Source: Candidatus Rokuibacteriota bacterium
GTDB lineage: Bacteria; Methylomirabilota; Methylomirabilia; Rokubacteriales; CSP1-6
Length of the DNA: 64,000 nt
NCBI GenBank assembly: GCA_003221695.1
Contig: QHSX01000049.1
Location: 1 to 64,000 of the forward strand
Reading direction: 5' to 3'
In this document: in pieces, positions 11,319 through 21,600 of the stretch
Position numbering within the stretch: position 1 is the stretch's first letter
Layout: the number at the start of each line of letters is the position of its first letter
Program-made: the position numbers and the translations under genes
The notes under the pieces: model-generated
What the model was told of the DNA's origin: nothing
What the model saw: the letters and a program-made list of their open reading frames with translations, nothing else
Databases searched by the model: none

Positions 11319-12404
11319 ATGGCCACGTACCGGATCGCGGTCCTCCCCGGCGACGGCATCGGGCAGGAGGTCACTCCCGAGGCCGTGCGGGTTCTCAAGG
11401 CGGTCGGCAAGGGGGCCGGCGTCGGCTTCGAGTTCGAGCAGGCGCTCGTCGGGGGCGCCGCGATCGACGCGACCGGGAGCCCGCTGGCGCCCGGCACGCT
11501 TGAGCTGTGCCGACGGTCCCACGCGATCCTCTTTGGCGCCGTCGGTGGCCCCAAGTGGGACGGCGTCGCGCACGAGCGACGGCCGGAGCGCGGGCTCCTC
11601 GCCCTGCGCAAGGAGCTGGACCTCTACGCGAACCTGCGGCCGGCGAAGTGCTTCCCGATGCTCGTGGACGCCTCTCCCCTGAAGCGATCGGTCGTCGAGG
11701 GCACGGACCTCATGATGATCCGCGAGCTCACGGGGGGCCTGTATTTCGGGGAGCCCCGCGGGATAGAGCGTGTCGCCGACGGTGGGGCGCGCGCGGTCAA
11801 CACCATGGTCTACACCTCGCGCGAGATCGACCGGATCGCCCGGACCGCCTTCGAGGTGGCCCGGGGGCGCCGGAAGCGCCTCGCCTCGGTGGACAAGGCC
11901 AACGTTCTGGTCGTCTCCCAGCTCTGGCGCGAGGTCGTGACGCGCGTCGGCCAGAACTACCCCGACGTCGTACTCGAGCACGTGCTCGTCGACAACTGCG
12001 CGATGGCACTCGTCCACCGGCCGACGCAGTTCGATACGATTGTGACCGAGAACACCTTCGGTGATATTTTGTCGGATGAGGCCGCGATCCTCGCGGGCTC
12101 GATGGGGATGCTGCCCTCCGCGTCCCTCGGCGCGTCGGCGGCGCTCTACGAGCCGGTGCACGGCACGGCGCCGGACATCGCCGGTAAGGGGATCGCGAAC
12201 CCGATCGCCGCGATCCTCTCGGTCGCGATGCTGCTCCGCCACACGCTGAGTCTGGAGAAGGACGCGGACCGGGTCGAGCGCGCCGTGCTGCGCGTCCTCG
12301 AGCAGGGCCACCGCACGGCGGACATCGCGGCCCCGGGCGCGCGGAGGGTCGGCACGAAGGAGATGACGGACCTGATCGTGCGGGAAGTGGAGGCCCAGTA
12401 CTGA
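11319..12404 (+). CDS. leuB: 3-isopropylmalate dehydrogenase
   Basis: '[23 protein letters not shown]', '[29 protein letters not shown]'. Confidence 0.97.
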   Translation: MATYRIAVLPGDGIGQEVTPEAVRVLKAVGKGAGVGFEFEQALVGGAAIDATGSPLAPGTLELCRRSHAILFGAVGGPKWDGVAHERRPERGLLALRKELDLYANLRPAKCFPMLVDASPLKRSVVEGTDLMMIRELTGGLYFGEPRGIERVADGGARAVNTMVYTSREIDRIARTAFEVARGRRKRLASVDKANVLVVSQLWREVVTRVGQNYPDVVLEHVLVDNCAMALVHRPTQFDTIVTENTFGDILSDEAAILAGSMGMLPSASLGASAALYEPVHGTAPDIAGKGIANPIAAILSVAMLLRHTLSLEKDADRVERAVLRVLEQGHRTADIAAPGARRVGTKEMTDLIVREVEAQY

Positions 12405-13408
12405 TGGCATCGGGACTGACGGTTGCGGTGGTCGGCGCCACGGGCGCGGCGGGAGCGACCACGCTCAGGATCCTCGAGGAGCGCAAGTTCCCGGTGCGAG
12501 AGCTGCGCGCCTTCGCGTCCGAGCGCTCGGTCGGCAAGGCGGTGACGTTCCGCGGCGAGCCGATCCGCGTCCAGAAGATCGAGCCCGGGGCCTTCAAGGG
12601 CGTGGAGATCGCCATCTGCGCGGCGGGCACCGCCCAGTCGAAGGAGCTGGCACCGATCATCGTCCGGGCGGGAGGCGTCGTCGTCGACAAGTCCAACGCC
12701 TATCGGATGGACCCGAGCGTGCCGTTGGTGGTCCCCGAGATTAACGCGCATGCCGCGAAGCACCACCAGGGTATCTTGGCGTCCCCGAACTGCACGACGA
12801 TCGTCACCGTCATGCCGCTCAAGCCCCTGCACGATGCCGGCCGCCTGCGCCGCGTGCTCGCGGTGAGCTACCAGGCGGTGTCGGGCGCCGGGGTCAAGGG
12901 GATCGCCGAGCTGAGGGAGCAGACCCTCGCGTGGGCGCGCGGGGATACCGTCCGGCCCAGCCACTTCCCGCATCCGATCGCCTTTAACCTGATCCCGGCG
13001 ATCGACCGGTTCGGACCCGACGGATACACGGGCGAGGAGACGAAGCTGGTCAACGAGACGCGCAAGATCTTGGAGTCGCCCGACCTCCTGATTTCGCCCA
13101 CGGCGGTGCGTGTCCCGGTCTTCACGTGTCACTCGGTCGCCGTGACGGCGGAGACCGAACGGAAGATCACGCCGGGGGAGGCGCGTGAGCTCTTCGAGCG
13201 CTTCCCCGGGCTCAAGGTGTTGGACGACCCGGCCCAGGACCGCTATCCGATGCCGATCGCGGTCGAGGGCCAGGACGACTGCTTCGTCGGCCGGATCCGC
13301 GCGGACCTCTCGAGCCCGACCGGGCTGAACTTCTGGGTCGTCGGCGATCAGCTGCGGAAGGGCGCCGCCACGAATGCGGTCCAGATCGCCGAGCTCCTGC
13401 TGGGCTAG
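12404..13408 (+). CDS. asd: Aspartate-semialdehyde dehydrogenase
   Basis: 'VAVVGATGAAGATTLRILEERKFPV', 'LASPNCTTIVTVMPLKPLHDAG'. Confidence 0.96.
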   Translation: MASGLTVAVVGATGAAGATTLRILEERKFPVRELRAFASERSVGKAVTFRGEPIRVQKIEPGAFKGVEIAICAAGTAQSKELAPIIVRAGGVVVDKSNAYRMDPSVPLVVPEINAHAAKHHQGILASPNCTTIVTVMPLKPLHDAGRLRRVLAVSYQAVSGAGVKGIAELREQTLAWARGDTVRPSHFPHPIAFNLIPAIDRFGPDGYTGEETKLVNETRKILESPDLLISPTAVRVPVFTCHSVAVTAETERKITPGEARELFERFPGLKVLDDPAQDRYPMPIAVEGQDDCFVGRIRADLSSPTGLNFWVVGDQLRKGAATNAVQIAELLLG

Positions 13409-13435
13409 ACTGACTTCCGAAGGGAGTGGCGAAGG

Positions 13436-13765
13436 GTGATGTCGCTCCGGCGCTATTACCATCGACACTTCGGCCACCACGAGCGGTTCCACGTCGCCGT
13501 CATCCTCACCATCATCGTCGTCGCGTACGTGGTCGTCCCCGCGGCCGTGCGTTACATCGAGGCGCTCCAGGGTTATTCGCCGAACTACTACGAGCCGAAG
13601 GACGTCGCGCGCCAGGAGTGGCTGCGTCAGAAGGGTGTCCCCGAAGACTTGGCGGGGCTCTCGTGGGACCTCGTGGTCAACGCCGTGCTCTTGATCCTGG
13701 TGGCGGTGGTCTGGCTCACCCTGGTGCCGACCCGCGCGTCGCGCCGTCGCTCGCCACCGCGATAG
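13436..13765 (+). CDS. Small hypothetical membrane protein
   Basis: Intact ORF with two predicted TM helices, in the gap between asd and truA. Confidence 0.6.
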   Translation: MMSLRRYYHRHFGHHERFHVAVILTIIVVAYVVVPAAVRYIEALQGYSPNYYEPKDVARQEWLRQKGVPEDLAGLSWDLVVNAVLLILVAVVWLTLVPTRASRRRSPPR

Positions 13766-13788
13766 CTTCCTCGTCCACGTTCCTCCTG

Positions 13789-14508
13789 GTGCTGGCCTAC
13801 GACGGCACCGACTACCGCGGTTGGCAGATCCAGCCCGACGCACGCACCGTGCAGGGCGTCCTCCGCGACGCCGCGCGGCGGCTCGCGGCGGACGCGCGGG
13901 TGACCGGGGCGAGCCGCACCGACGCTGGCGTCCACGCCCTCCGCCAGGTCGCCTCGCTGACGCTCTCGCGTGAGCTCACCCCTCGGGTCGTCGTGCGAGC
14001 GCTCAACGCGACGCTGCCCCGTGACGTCCGCGTCCGGGAGGCTCGGGAGGCCCGGCACGAGTTCGACGCGCGCCGCGCGGCGCTCGGCAAACGCTACGCC
14101 TACCTGATCGACAACGGCGCGGTCCCGAATCCGCTTCTCTCGCGATACGCGTGGCACGTGCCCGGGGCCCTCGACGTCGGGGCGATGCGTCGGGCCCTCG
14201 CTCCCCTGCGCGGCCGTCACGACTTCGGCGCGTTCTGCGCGGCGCCGGGACGGGCGAAGGACCCCATGTGCGACGTGCGGGCACTGCACGTCGTGCGGCG
14301 CCGGGACCGGGTCGCCGTGCTCCTCTCGGCGGACCGGTTTCTCCATCACATGGCGCGCAACCTCGTCGGCAGCGCGGTCGCCGTCGGTCGCGGCTCCCGG
14401 GAACCCGACTGGCTGCGGGCGGTGTTGGACTCGCGCGACCGGCGCCTCGCGGGAGCGACGGCCCCGGCGCAGGGGCTCACGCTGGTTCGGGTTCGCTATC
14501 CGCGCTAG
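13789..14508 (+). CDS. truA: tRNA pseudouridine(38-40) synthase TruA
   Basis: 'LAYDGTDYRGWQIQPDARTVQGVL', 'GASRTDAGVHALRQVASL'. Start is approximate (GTG 13789; CTG 13786 possible). Confidence 0.92.
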   Translation: MLAYDGTDYRGWQIQPDARTVQGVLRDAARRLAADARVTGASRTDAGVHALRQVASLTLSRELTPRVVVRALNATLPRDVRVREAREARHEFDARRAALGKRYAYLIDNGAVPNPLLSRYAWHVPGALDVGAMRRALAPLRGRHDFGAFCAAPGRAKDPMCDVRALHVVRRRDRVAVLLSADRFLHHMARNLVGSAVAVGRGSREPDWLRAVLDSRDRRLAGATAPAQGLTLVRVRYPR

Positions 14509-14535
14509 AGGTCTCGCGGAGCCGTGCCAGAAGCG

Positions 14536-15390
14536 CTACGGGCTTCGGAGAAGCCCGATTGTCTTTGCAAAGGTCCCAGCGATCACCCAGTACCCCACGA
14601 CATTCGGGTGGATATTCGGGCCGATTGGCGACGGCGCGCACATCCAGGTCGAGGCGCAGAGGAGAGCGACGTTGAGGGGCAATCCGAGCGGCGGCACGGG
14701 CGTGAAATTCGTTGTCTGGAACGCCGCCTGAACGTCAGCGACGGGAACCCTGGCGGCGGCGTAGATCTGAGCGAGCACACTGTTGAAGAATGTGGTGAAC
14801 TGCACCGACTGCTTGGCAAGCGCCTGGCCCGCCGGCCCCTGGAGCCACTCGGCCAGGAAGGGGTCGTAGTAGTTCATCGCCACGATGGGAACGCCGGGGC
14901 CCGCCGCCGCCCGGAGCTGCGCGAGGATGTAGGGCAGGTCATGGGAGACCTCCCCGACGCCCTGGTTGATGCACCCCGTGTCGATGCCGCTGAGGCCCAC
15001 GCACGGGAGCACGTTGTTCGCGCCGATATCGATCGTCACCAGGACGACGAGGTGGGACCGTAAGAAGGCGACCGCCCGATCGAGCTGACTCGTGCCCGCC
15101 GGGTAACAGACACCCCCGTGGATCATCGTCGTGGTGGTCTCTCCGGGGCAGCCGAGCTTCGCCAGTTGGAGCCCGGCGACCTCTGCACGGTAGAGCCCAT
15201 AGAGATCGTCGACATAACCCTGATTCGTTACGACGGAATCTCCGCGGGTGTTGGGTTGGACCCCTTGTGCTAAGGAGTCGCCGAGCGCGAGGTAATAGTA
15301 GGATGTCCCGCCAGCCGCGGTGGCCGGGAGTGCGCCTGCCAAGACGAGCGTGAGAAATGCGGCGATCACTGGAATGGAGCGCGCGTTCAT
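14536..15390 (-). CDS. Secreted SGNH/GDSL-type hydrolase
   Basis: Signal peptide then 'YYYLALGDSLAQG' (GDS block) and 'TIDIGANN'; ATG at 15390-15388 on the minus strand. Confidence 0.8.
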   Translation of the reverse strand: MNARSIPVIAAFLTLVLAGALPATAAGGTSYYYLALGDSLAQGVQPNTRGDSVVTNQGYVDDLYGLYRAEVAGLQLAKLGCPGETTTTMIHGGVCYPAGTSQLDRAVAFLRSHLVVLVTIDIGANNVLPCVGLSGIDTGCINQGVGEVSHDLPYILAQLRAAAGPGVPIVAMNYYDPFLAEWLQGPAGQALAKQSVQFTTFFNSVLAQIYAAARVPVADVQAAFQTTNFTPVPPLGLPLNVALLCASTWMCAPSPIGPNIHPNVVGYWVIAGTFAKTIGLLRSP

Positions 15391-15464
15391 CGCGGACCTC
15401 CTTTTAGCTCTGGTTACGCAAGGCGGTGAATCTTGGAGGGTCGTGGCGACCACGTTCAGCATTT

Positions 15465-16181
15465 CTAGCGGCTGAAGTTCACTTCGAGGCGCACGGTCGG
15501 GAAGCCCATCGAGTGCTGGTCCCACTCGATCGGGATGGGGGTCTTAAGGTCATCCGCCAGGTAGTACGCCACTTGCGTCTGGTCGGTTTTCACAGCCGAG
15601 CCCGTGGGGCTGATCGCGAACGGGAGGCGGAAGGTGCCCGTGAAGGGCAGCGAGGAGGTCGTCACGGACACCAGCCGGCCAGTCGCATCCGCCACCCTTG
15701 TGATCGTGAAGGTGCCCGAGATCGAGCCGAGGGGGACGCCGTGGAGGATCGCGGGCGACAGATCCACGGTGCCCGAAAACTTGCCACTGATGACGGGCAA
15801 ATCGGGAATGTGCACCGAGCTGTTGCCCGGCGCGTTGATCACGACGTCGAAGATCCCTTGGACGGGCCCGAGGCCCGTCACCGTGGAAACGCTGTCCCAG
15901 CCGATCGCGGTGACCGTGCAGCTATTCACTTCCGGGACCGTGACCATGAGGCTTGACGGACAGAGCGGCGTGCCAAGCGTGGCGAATCCGAGAAGCGGTG
16001 AGATCGCGCTCCTCATGATCACGAAGGCGCCACCATCGCCATCGCCCTTGGGGCGAAACGTTACTCGCTCGCTGATCTCGTGTAACGTGACACTCGGCGT
16101 GCCCGTTTGCGCATCACCGACAGCTGGGAAGGCTAGCAGCGCCGTAGCAAGCGCGACCAAAGTCGCGACGCGGGTCGTCAT
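15465..16181 (-). CDS. Secreted protein of unknown function
   Basis: Intact 238-aa ORF with clear N-terminal signal peptide (MTTRVATLVALATALLAFPAVGDAQT); beta-rich low-complexity body, no family recognised. Confidence 0.7.
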   Translation of the reverse strand: MTTRVATLVALATALLAFPAVGDAQTGTPSVTLHEISERVTFRPKGDGDGGAFVIMRSAISPLLGFATLGTPLCPSSLMVTVPEVNSCTVTAIGWDSVSTVTGLGPVQGIFDVVINAPGNSSVHIPDLPVISGKFSGTVDLSPAILHGVPLGSISGTFTITRVADATGRLVSVTTSSLPFTGTFRLPFAISPTGSAVKTDQTQVAYYLADDLKTPIPIEWDQHSMGFPTVRLEVNFSR

Positions 16182-16363
16182 GTCTCGCTCCCTTTCGCAG
16201 ATTGTGAGTTCACTCTGCGTTCGATCATCGCCGCGGCCCGCGAGGCCCGTCCATCGTATCTTGGTACTAGACCGGAGGTCCCATGACGTTTCCGGAAAGG
16301 ACGCCGCGTGAGAGGGGTGCTGGCGCTCCAGATCCGCGTTAGAATCGTGCCCGGGACGTCTCG

Positions 16364-17137
16364 ATGCGGACCTATCTGCGAGTCCGGGCCAATCGCGCCG
16401 ACGAGGTCAGCGGCGAGGTCGTGCGCGAGCAGCCACTGACGATCTGGGTGAACGGCGAGAAGTTTCTCACGCTCCTCTGCTCGCCGGTCAAGCTCGAGGC
16501 GCTCGTCGTCGGCTACCTCTGGATGGAGCGGGTGATCGAGGATCACGCGGAGATCATCCGGCTCGACGTGTCCGCCGTGGACGGCCGCGCCGACGTGACG
16601 CTGGCCCGGCCCGTGACGTTGCCGACCGAGCGGATCCTGACCTCGGGGTGCGGCGGCGGCATCACGTTCCGTATCGACCACCGGCTGTTTCCCAGGCTCA
16701 GCTCGATGCTCCGCGTGGCGCCGGAGACGCTGGCGCTCAGAATGAAGGACCTCTTCGCCGCCGCGATCCACTACCGGGCGTCGCGCGGGATCCACGGCGC
16801 GGCGCTGTCCGACGCGGAGCGGCTCCTCGTCGTTGCCGAGGACGTCGGGCGCCACAACGCGGTGGACAAGGTCAAGGGCGAGGCGCTCCTGCGCGGGATC
16901 CCCACCGAGGGCCTGATCCTTTTGTCCACCGGCCGCGTCTCCTCGGAGATGCTCCTCAAGGCGGCGCGGATGGGCGTGCCGCTCGTCGCGTCGCGGACGT
17001 CGCCCACGGAGATGGCGGTCGCGCTCGCCGAGCAGCTCAACGTGACCGTCTGCGGATACGTCCGTGGGGACAGCCTCAACCTCTACGCCGGGAGCGCGCT
17101 CCTGCTGGGGGAGGAGGCGATGGCGACGCGTCGCTGA
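16364..17137 (+). CDS. fdhD: Formate dehydrogenase accessory sulfurtransferase FdhD
   Basis: 'EQPLTIWVNGEKFLTLLCSPVKLEALVVGYL', 'TSGCGGGI', 'EDVGRHNAVDKVKGEALLRG', 'STGRVSSEMLLKAARMGVPLVASRTSPT'. Confidence 0.95.
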   Translation: MRTYLRVRANRADEVSGEVVREQPLTIWVNGEKFLTLLCSPVKLEALVVGYLWMERVIEDHAEIIRLDVSAVDGRADVTLARPVTLPTERILTSGCGGGITFRIDHRLFPRLSSMLRVAPETLALRMKDLFAAAIHYRASRGIHGAALSDAERLLVVAEDVGRHNAVDKVKGEALLRGIPTEGLILLSTGRVSSEMLLKAARMGVPLVASRTSPTEMAVALAEQLNVTVCGYVRGDSLNLYAGSALLLGEEAMATRR

Positions 17138-17155
17138 CGCGACACGACGGTCGGC

Positions 17156-17812
17156 GTGGAGCGCTTGTCGTCGGACGAGCTGAGACGGGCCCAGCGTGAG
17201 ACCCTGGGGGCGCCGAGAATGCGCTACGGCCTCCTCGCGTGGGTCTTGTTCGTCTCGATGGATCTCCTCTACGGTCGCCGGCGGACCCTGTCGAAGTTCA
17301 AGGTTCTCGAGGTGATCGCCCGCGTGCCCTACCAGGCGTGGGAGCACGTCGCCTACATCGCGATCACCCACGTGCATCCGCGGCCCGACTTCGCGCGGCG
17401 CATCTTCGAGCGCGTCAGGGAAAGCCGGCTCCAGCAGGACAACGAGCAGTGGCATCTGCTGCTCCTGGAAGAGCTCACCGATCGCCTCGGGGTCCGCGAG
17501 GGCTTCGTCCGGTACCGGGTCGTCCCGCAGATCATGGCGTTCGTGTACTACCACATCGCCTGGCTGCTGTACGTGATCCGACCCCGCTGGAGCTACCTTC
17601 TGAACGCCTGGTTCGAGGACCACGCCGAGCACGAGTACATGCAGTACGTCGCGGAGAACCCCCCGCTCGAAGTCGAGCCGTTCGAGTCCATCTTCGCCGA
17701 CGACTACGGGCGCTTCGCGTCGATCGCCGACCTCTTCCGTCAGATCGGCTACGATGAAAGGGTGCACAAGCTCGAGAGCCTCGAGCGCGTCGCGACCGCC
17801 CGCTTCCGGTGA
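17156..17812 (+). CDS. Alternative-oxidase (AOX/PTOX)-like diiron protein
   Basis: Four helix blocks match the AOX/PTOX pattern: 'VLEVIARVPYQAWEH', 'DNEQWHLLLLEEL', 'WFEDHAEHEYMQYV', 'YDERVHKLESL' (ExxH ligand motifs). Confidence 0.82.
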   Translation: MERLSSDELRRAQRETLGAPRMRYGLLAWVLFVSMDLLYGRRRTLSKFKVLEVIARVPYQAWEHVAYIAITHVHPRPDFARRIFERVRESRLQQDNEQWHLLLLEELTDRLGVREGFVRYRVVPQIMAFVYYHIAWLLYVIRPRWSYLLNAWFEDHAEHEYMQYVAENPPLEVEPFESIFADDYGRFASIADLFRQIGYDERVHKLESLERVATARFR

Positions 17813-17819
17813 GACTCCC

Positions 17820-18182
17820 GTGAGCGACGACGGCTCCCTCGACGCCAAGTACCAGCGCCTCCGGCGCGGCCTCCGGTCGCGGCGGCGCGACGACCATGCG
17901 CTCGATCTGTTCAGGCGGATCGAGACGAGCCTCGCCGACATCCGCGCGGTCGACCGGATGCTCCTCGAGCTCGGCCGGTGCTACAACCCGCTTACGAACG
18001 GGCCGATCGTGGACCTGGCCACCCGCCGGGCGATCGTCGAGTCCCTCGAGGCCGGCCGGCGTGACGAGGCTCGGGCGCTCCTCGGCGCCTGCGTGGCTCG
18101 TTACGCACCGCCCGAACCACCCCCGAGGGCGTCGTCGCCGGCCCAGCCGGGGGAGCTGCCGCTGCCCGGCGAGCCACATTAG
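17820..18182 (+). CDS. Hypothetical protein in formate dehydrogenase locus
   Basis: 121-aa ORF from GTG 17820 immediately downstream of the AOX-like gene; helical N-terminal part, Pro-rich C-terminus. Confidence 0.55.
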   Translation: MSDDGSLDAKYQRLRRGLRSRRRDDHALDLFRRIETSLADIRAVDRMLLELGRCYNPLTNGPIVDLATRRAIVESLEAGRRDEARALLGACVARYAPPEPPPRASSPAQPGELPLPGEPH

Positions 18183-18194
18183 ACGCGGTGCGGC

Positions 18195-18223
18195 TTGACG
18201 GGTGGTCGGGCCATGCCTAGGAT
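18195..18223 (+). promoter_or_regulatory. Candidate sigma70-type promoter TTGACG-N17-TAGGAT
   Basis: Located directly upstream of the 18269 ORF and fdn genes. Confidence 0.55.
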
Positions 18224-18268
18224 GCCCGCGATTTCTTCGCCCAACTCCTGTCCAGGAGGTTTCAGGCG

Positions 18269-18547
18269 ATGACACAAAGCCTCACCGAGCAGATACAGAG
18301 GTCCCGTCTCGTGGTCGTCGAGGTCAAGGGTGCCGAGGGCCGACTGCGCGTCAGGGGTGAGGCCGACGTGTGCACCGAGCTCTCGTGTGCGGCCGAGACC
18401 CTCGTGGTCACGGATGAGGACACGAAGGCGGGTCTCGACACGCTGCACCCCGGGGACATCATCAAGGTCGAACCGGCGGACGGACGTCCCGACAGGATCG
18501 TCGTGCTGCGCCGGGCGTGGGATGAAATCGCGAGTCCTGAGGTCTAG
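18269..18547 (+). CDS. Small hypothetical protein upstream of fdnG
   Basis: 92-aa ORF with a good RBS (AGGAGG about 10 nt upstream), mixed alpha/beta; family not recognised. Confidence 0.65.
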   Translation: MTQSLTEQIQRSRLVVVEVKGAEGRLRVRGEADVCTELSCAAETLVVTDEDTKAGLDTLHPGDIIKVEPADGRPDRIVVLRRAWDEIASPEV

Positions 18548-18610
18548 GGGCGCGTCGGGGACCCTGTCCGATCTGGCTCTCCAATCCTGCCTGCGTAGAG
18601 GAGTGTCGCT

Positions 18611-21600
18611 ATGAGTCTGTCGCGACGCGACTTCCTGAGATACGGCATGGCCGCGGCCTCAAGCGCGGCCGCCTCCGGGACCATCGATCTAAGCCCCGTG
18701 GAGGCGGCTGCGACGTCCCTCAGGATCAAGGAAGCCAAGGCGTTTCCGGGCGTGTGCCCGTATTGCGCGGTCGGCTGCGCCCAGCTCATCTACGTCAAGG
18801 ACGGCAAGATCGTCGACATCGAGGGTGACCCCGACGCGCCCCACACCGAGGGCGCGCTCTGTCCGAAGGGCTCGTCCACGTACCAGCTGTCACTGAACGA
18901 GCGGCGGATCACCAGGTGCCTCTACCGCGCGCCTGGCGCGACCACGTGGGACGAGAAGCCGCTCGACTGGATGATGGCCGAGATCGCCCAGCGCGTGAAG
19001 AAGACGCGTGACGCGACCTTCGTCGAGAAGGTCCGGGTCGGCGCGCGGGACGTCACCGTGAACCGGTGCGAGGGCATCGCCTGGCTCGGGTCGTCGGTGC
19101 TCGACAACGAGGAGAACTACCTGATCGCCAAGCTCTCACGGGGCCTGGGGCTCGTGAACTTGGAGAACTCCGCGCGTCTCTGTCACTCGGCCACGGTGCC
19201 AGCCCTCGGCGCGACCTTCGGTCGCGGGGCGATGACGACCAACCTCATCGACGTCCAGCATGCGGACGTGATCATGCCGACCTCCAACTGGGCCGAGTGT
19301 CACCCGGTCAGCTACAAGTGGGTGATGAAGGCCAAGGAGCGCGGCGCGAAGATCATCCACGTCGACCCGCGCTTCACCCGGACGTCGGCGACGGCGGACA
19401 TCTGGGTGCCGATCCGGTCGGGCACCAACATCGTGTTCTTCGGCGGCCTGATCCGCTATGCGATCGAGAGCAAGAAGTACTTCCACGATTACGTCGTGGC
19501 CTACACGAACGCTTCCCTGTTGCTCGATCCCCAGTTCAAGACCCCGACGGATCTGGACGGGCTCTTTAGCGGATTCAACCCCGCGATCCGGAGCTACGAC
19601 CAGTCCACGTGGAAGTTCGAACTGGACGCCGACGGCTATCCGAAGAAGGACCCGACGCTGCGCGACACGAACTGCGTGTTCCAGCGCCTCCGTCAGCACT
19701 ACAGCCGCTACACCCCGGAGATGGTCGAACGCGTGTGCGGCATCCCGAAGGAGCTGTTCCTCAAGGTCGCCGACATCTACTGCTCGGCCTCGGGACCCGA
19801 CAAGACGGCGACGGCCTCGTACGCGCTGCAGCTCAACCAGTCGACGAACGGCGTGCAGCAGATCCGCGCCCTCTGCATGCTGCAGCTCATCCTGGGGAAC
19901 GTCGGGCGCCCCGGTGGCGGGGTCGTCGCGCTCCGCGGCCACTCGAACGTCCAGGGGGCCACCGACTTCGGAACGCTCTACCACATGTTGCCCGGCTATC
20001 CCGCCGAGCCACTGCAGGGGCCGCACCCGACGCTCACCGACTACCTGGAGAAGACGACGCCGAAAGGCGGGTACTGGGTCAACAACCCGAAGTTCGTCGT
20101 CAGTCTGCTGAAGGCGTGGTGGGGACCGGCGGCGACGAAGGAGAACGACTACGCCTACGACTATCTCCCGAAGCGCGAGAAGGCGGACGCGTATTCTCAC
20201 CAGCACTTCACGATCGGGATGCTCCAGAAGAAGGTGAAGGGCTTCATCTGCATGGGTCAGAACCCCGCGGTGGATAGCCCGAACGCCAAGATGGTCCGGC
20301 AGGGGCTGCGGAACCTCGAGTGGATGGTGGTCGTCGACCTCTTCGAGACCGAGACCGCCAGTGCGTGGAAGGAGCCGGGGATCGATCCGACGTCCTCGCA
20401 GGTCGAGGTCTTTTACATCCCGGGCGCGCCGGCCGCCGAGAAGGACGGCTCGATCACCAACACGATGCGGATGGCCCAGTGGCACGTGAAGGCCGTCGAG
20501 CCGCCCGGCGAGGCGCGCTCCGACGCGGCGTTCATCGTGGACCTCGGCAATCGCGTCAAGGCGCTCTACGCGGCGTCCAAGGCCAAGAAGGACCGACCCG
20601 TCCTCGACCTCGTCTGGGACTACCAGCCCCAGGGGCCCAAGCGGGAGCCCACCATGGAGCTGGTCCTGAAGGAGTGCAACGGCTACGCGACGGAGGACAT
20701 CACCGACAAGGACGGCGCGTCCCTGTATAAGAAGGCCGAGCCGCTCAAGACGTTCGGCCACCTCCGGGACGACGGGTCCACCGCCTGCGGCAACTGGATC
20801 TATGGGGGCATCTATCCGGAAGAGGGAAAGAACCTGGCGCTGCGTCGTGAGAAGGCGAAGGCCGGGGACTATCTCGCCCACGGGTGGGGCTTCGTGTGGC
20901 CGGCGAACCGGCGGATCATCTACAATCGCGCCTCGGCCGATCCCTCGGGCAAGCCGTGGAGCGAGAAGAAGAAGCTCATCTGGTGGGACGCCGAGCAGAA
21001 GAAGTGGGTCGGCAACGACGTGCCCGACTTCCCGGGGACGATGGCGCCGGACGCCCCGCGGGCGAAGGACGGCCCGTTCAAGGGGGTCAGCGGGACGGAC
21101 GCCTTCATCATGAACCCGCACGGCCTCGGCCAGTTCTTCGCGTCGATCGTGGACGGCCCGTTCCCCGAGCACTACGAGCCGTTCGAGTCGCCGACACACA
21201 ATCTCCTGTCGAAGGTCCAGAACAACCCCGTGGCCAAGGTCTACAACGTCGGGGACCTGAACAAGCTCGGCACGCCCGACCGGTACCCCTACATCCTGAC
21301 CACCTACCGGCTCACCGAGCACCACGCGGCCGGTATGTCGCGGCACGTGCCGTGGCTCTCCGAGCTCTTCTACGGGCACTTCGCGGAGATCGGGCCCGAG
21401 ATGGCCAAGGAGCTCGGAATCCAGAACGGTGACATGGTCACCGTCGAGACGCCCCGCGCGAAGATCAGGGTGCGCGCGCTCGTCACCGAGCGGATCAAGC
21501 CGTTCATGATCAACGACAAGAAGGTCTACCAGGTGGGCATCCCGTGGCACTGGGGCTATCAGGGCGTCATGAAGTCCGCGCGGGGTGACATCACGAACGA

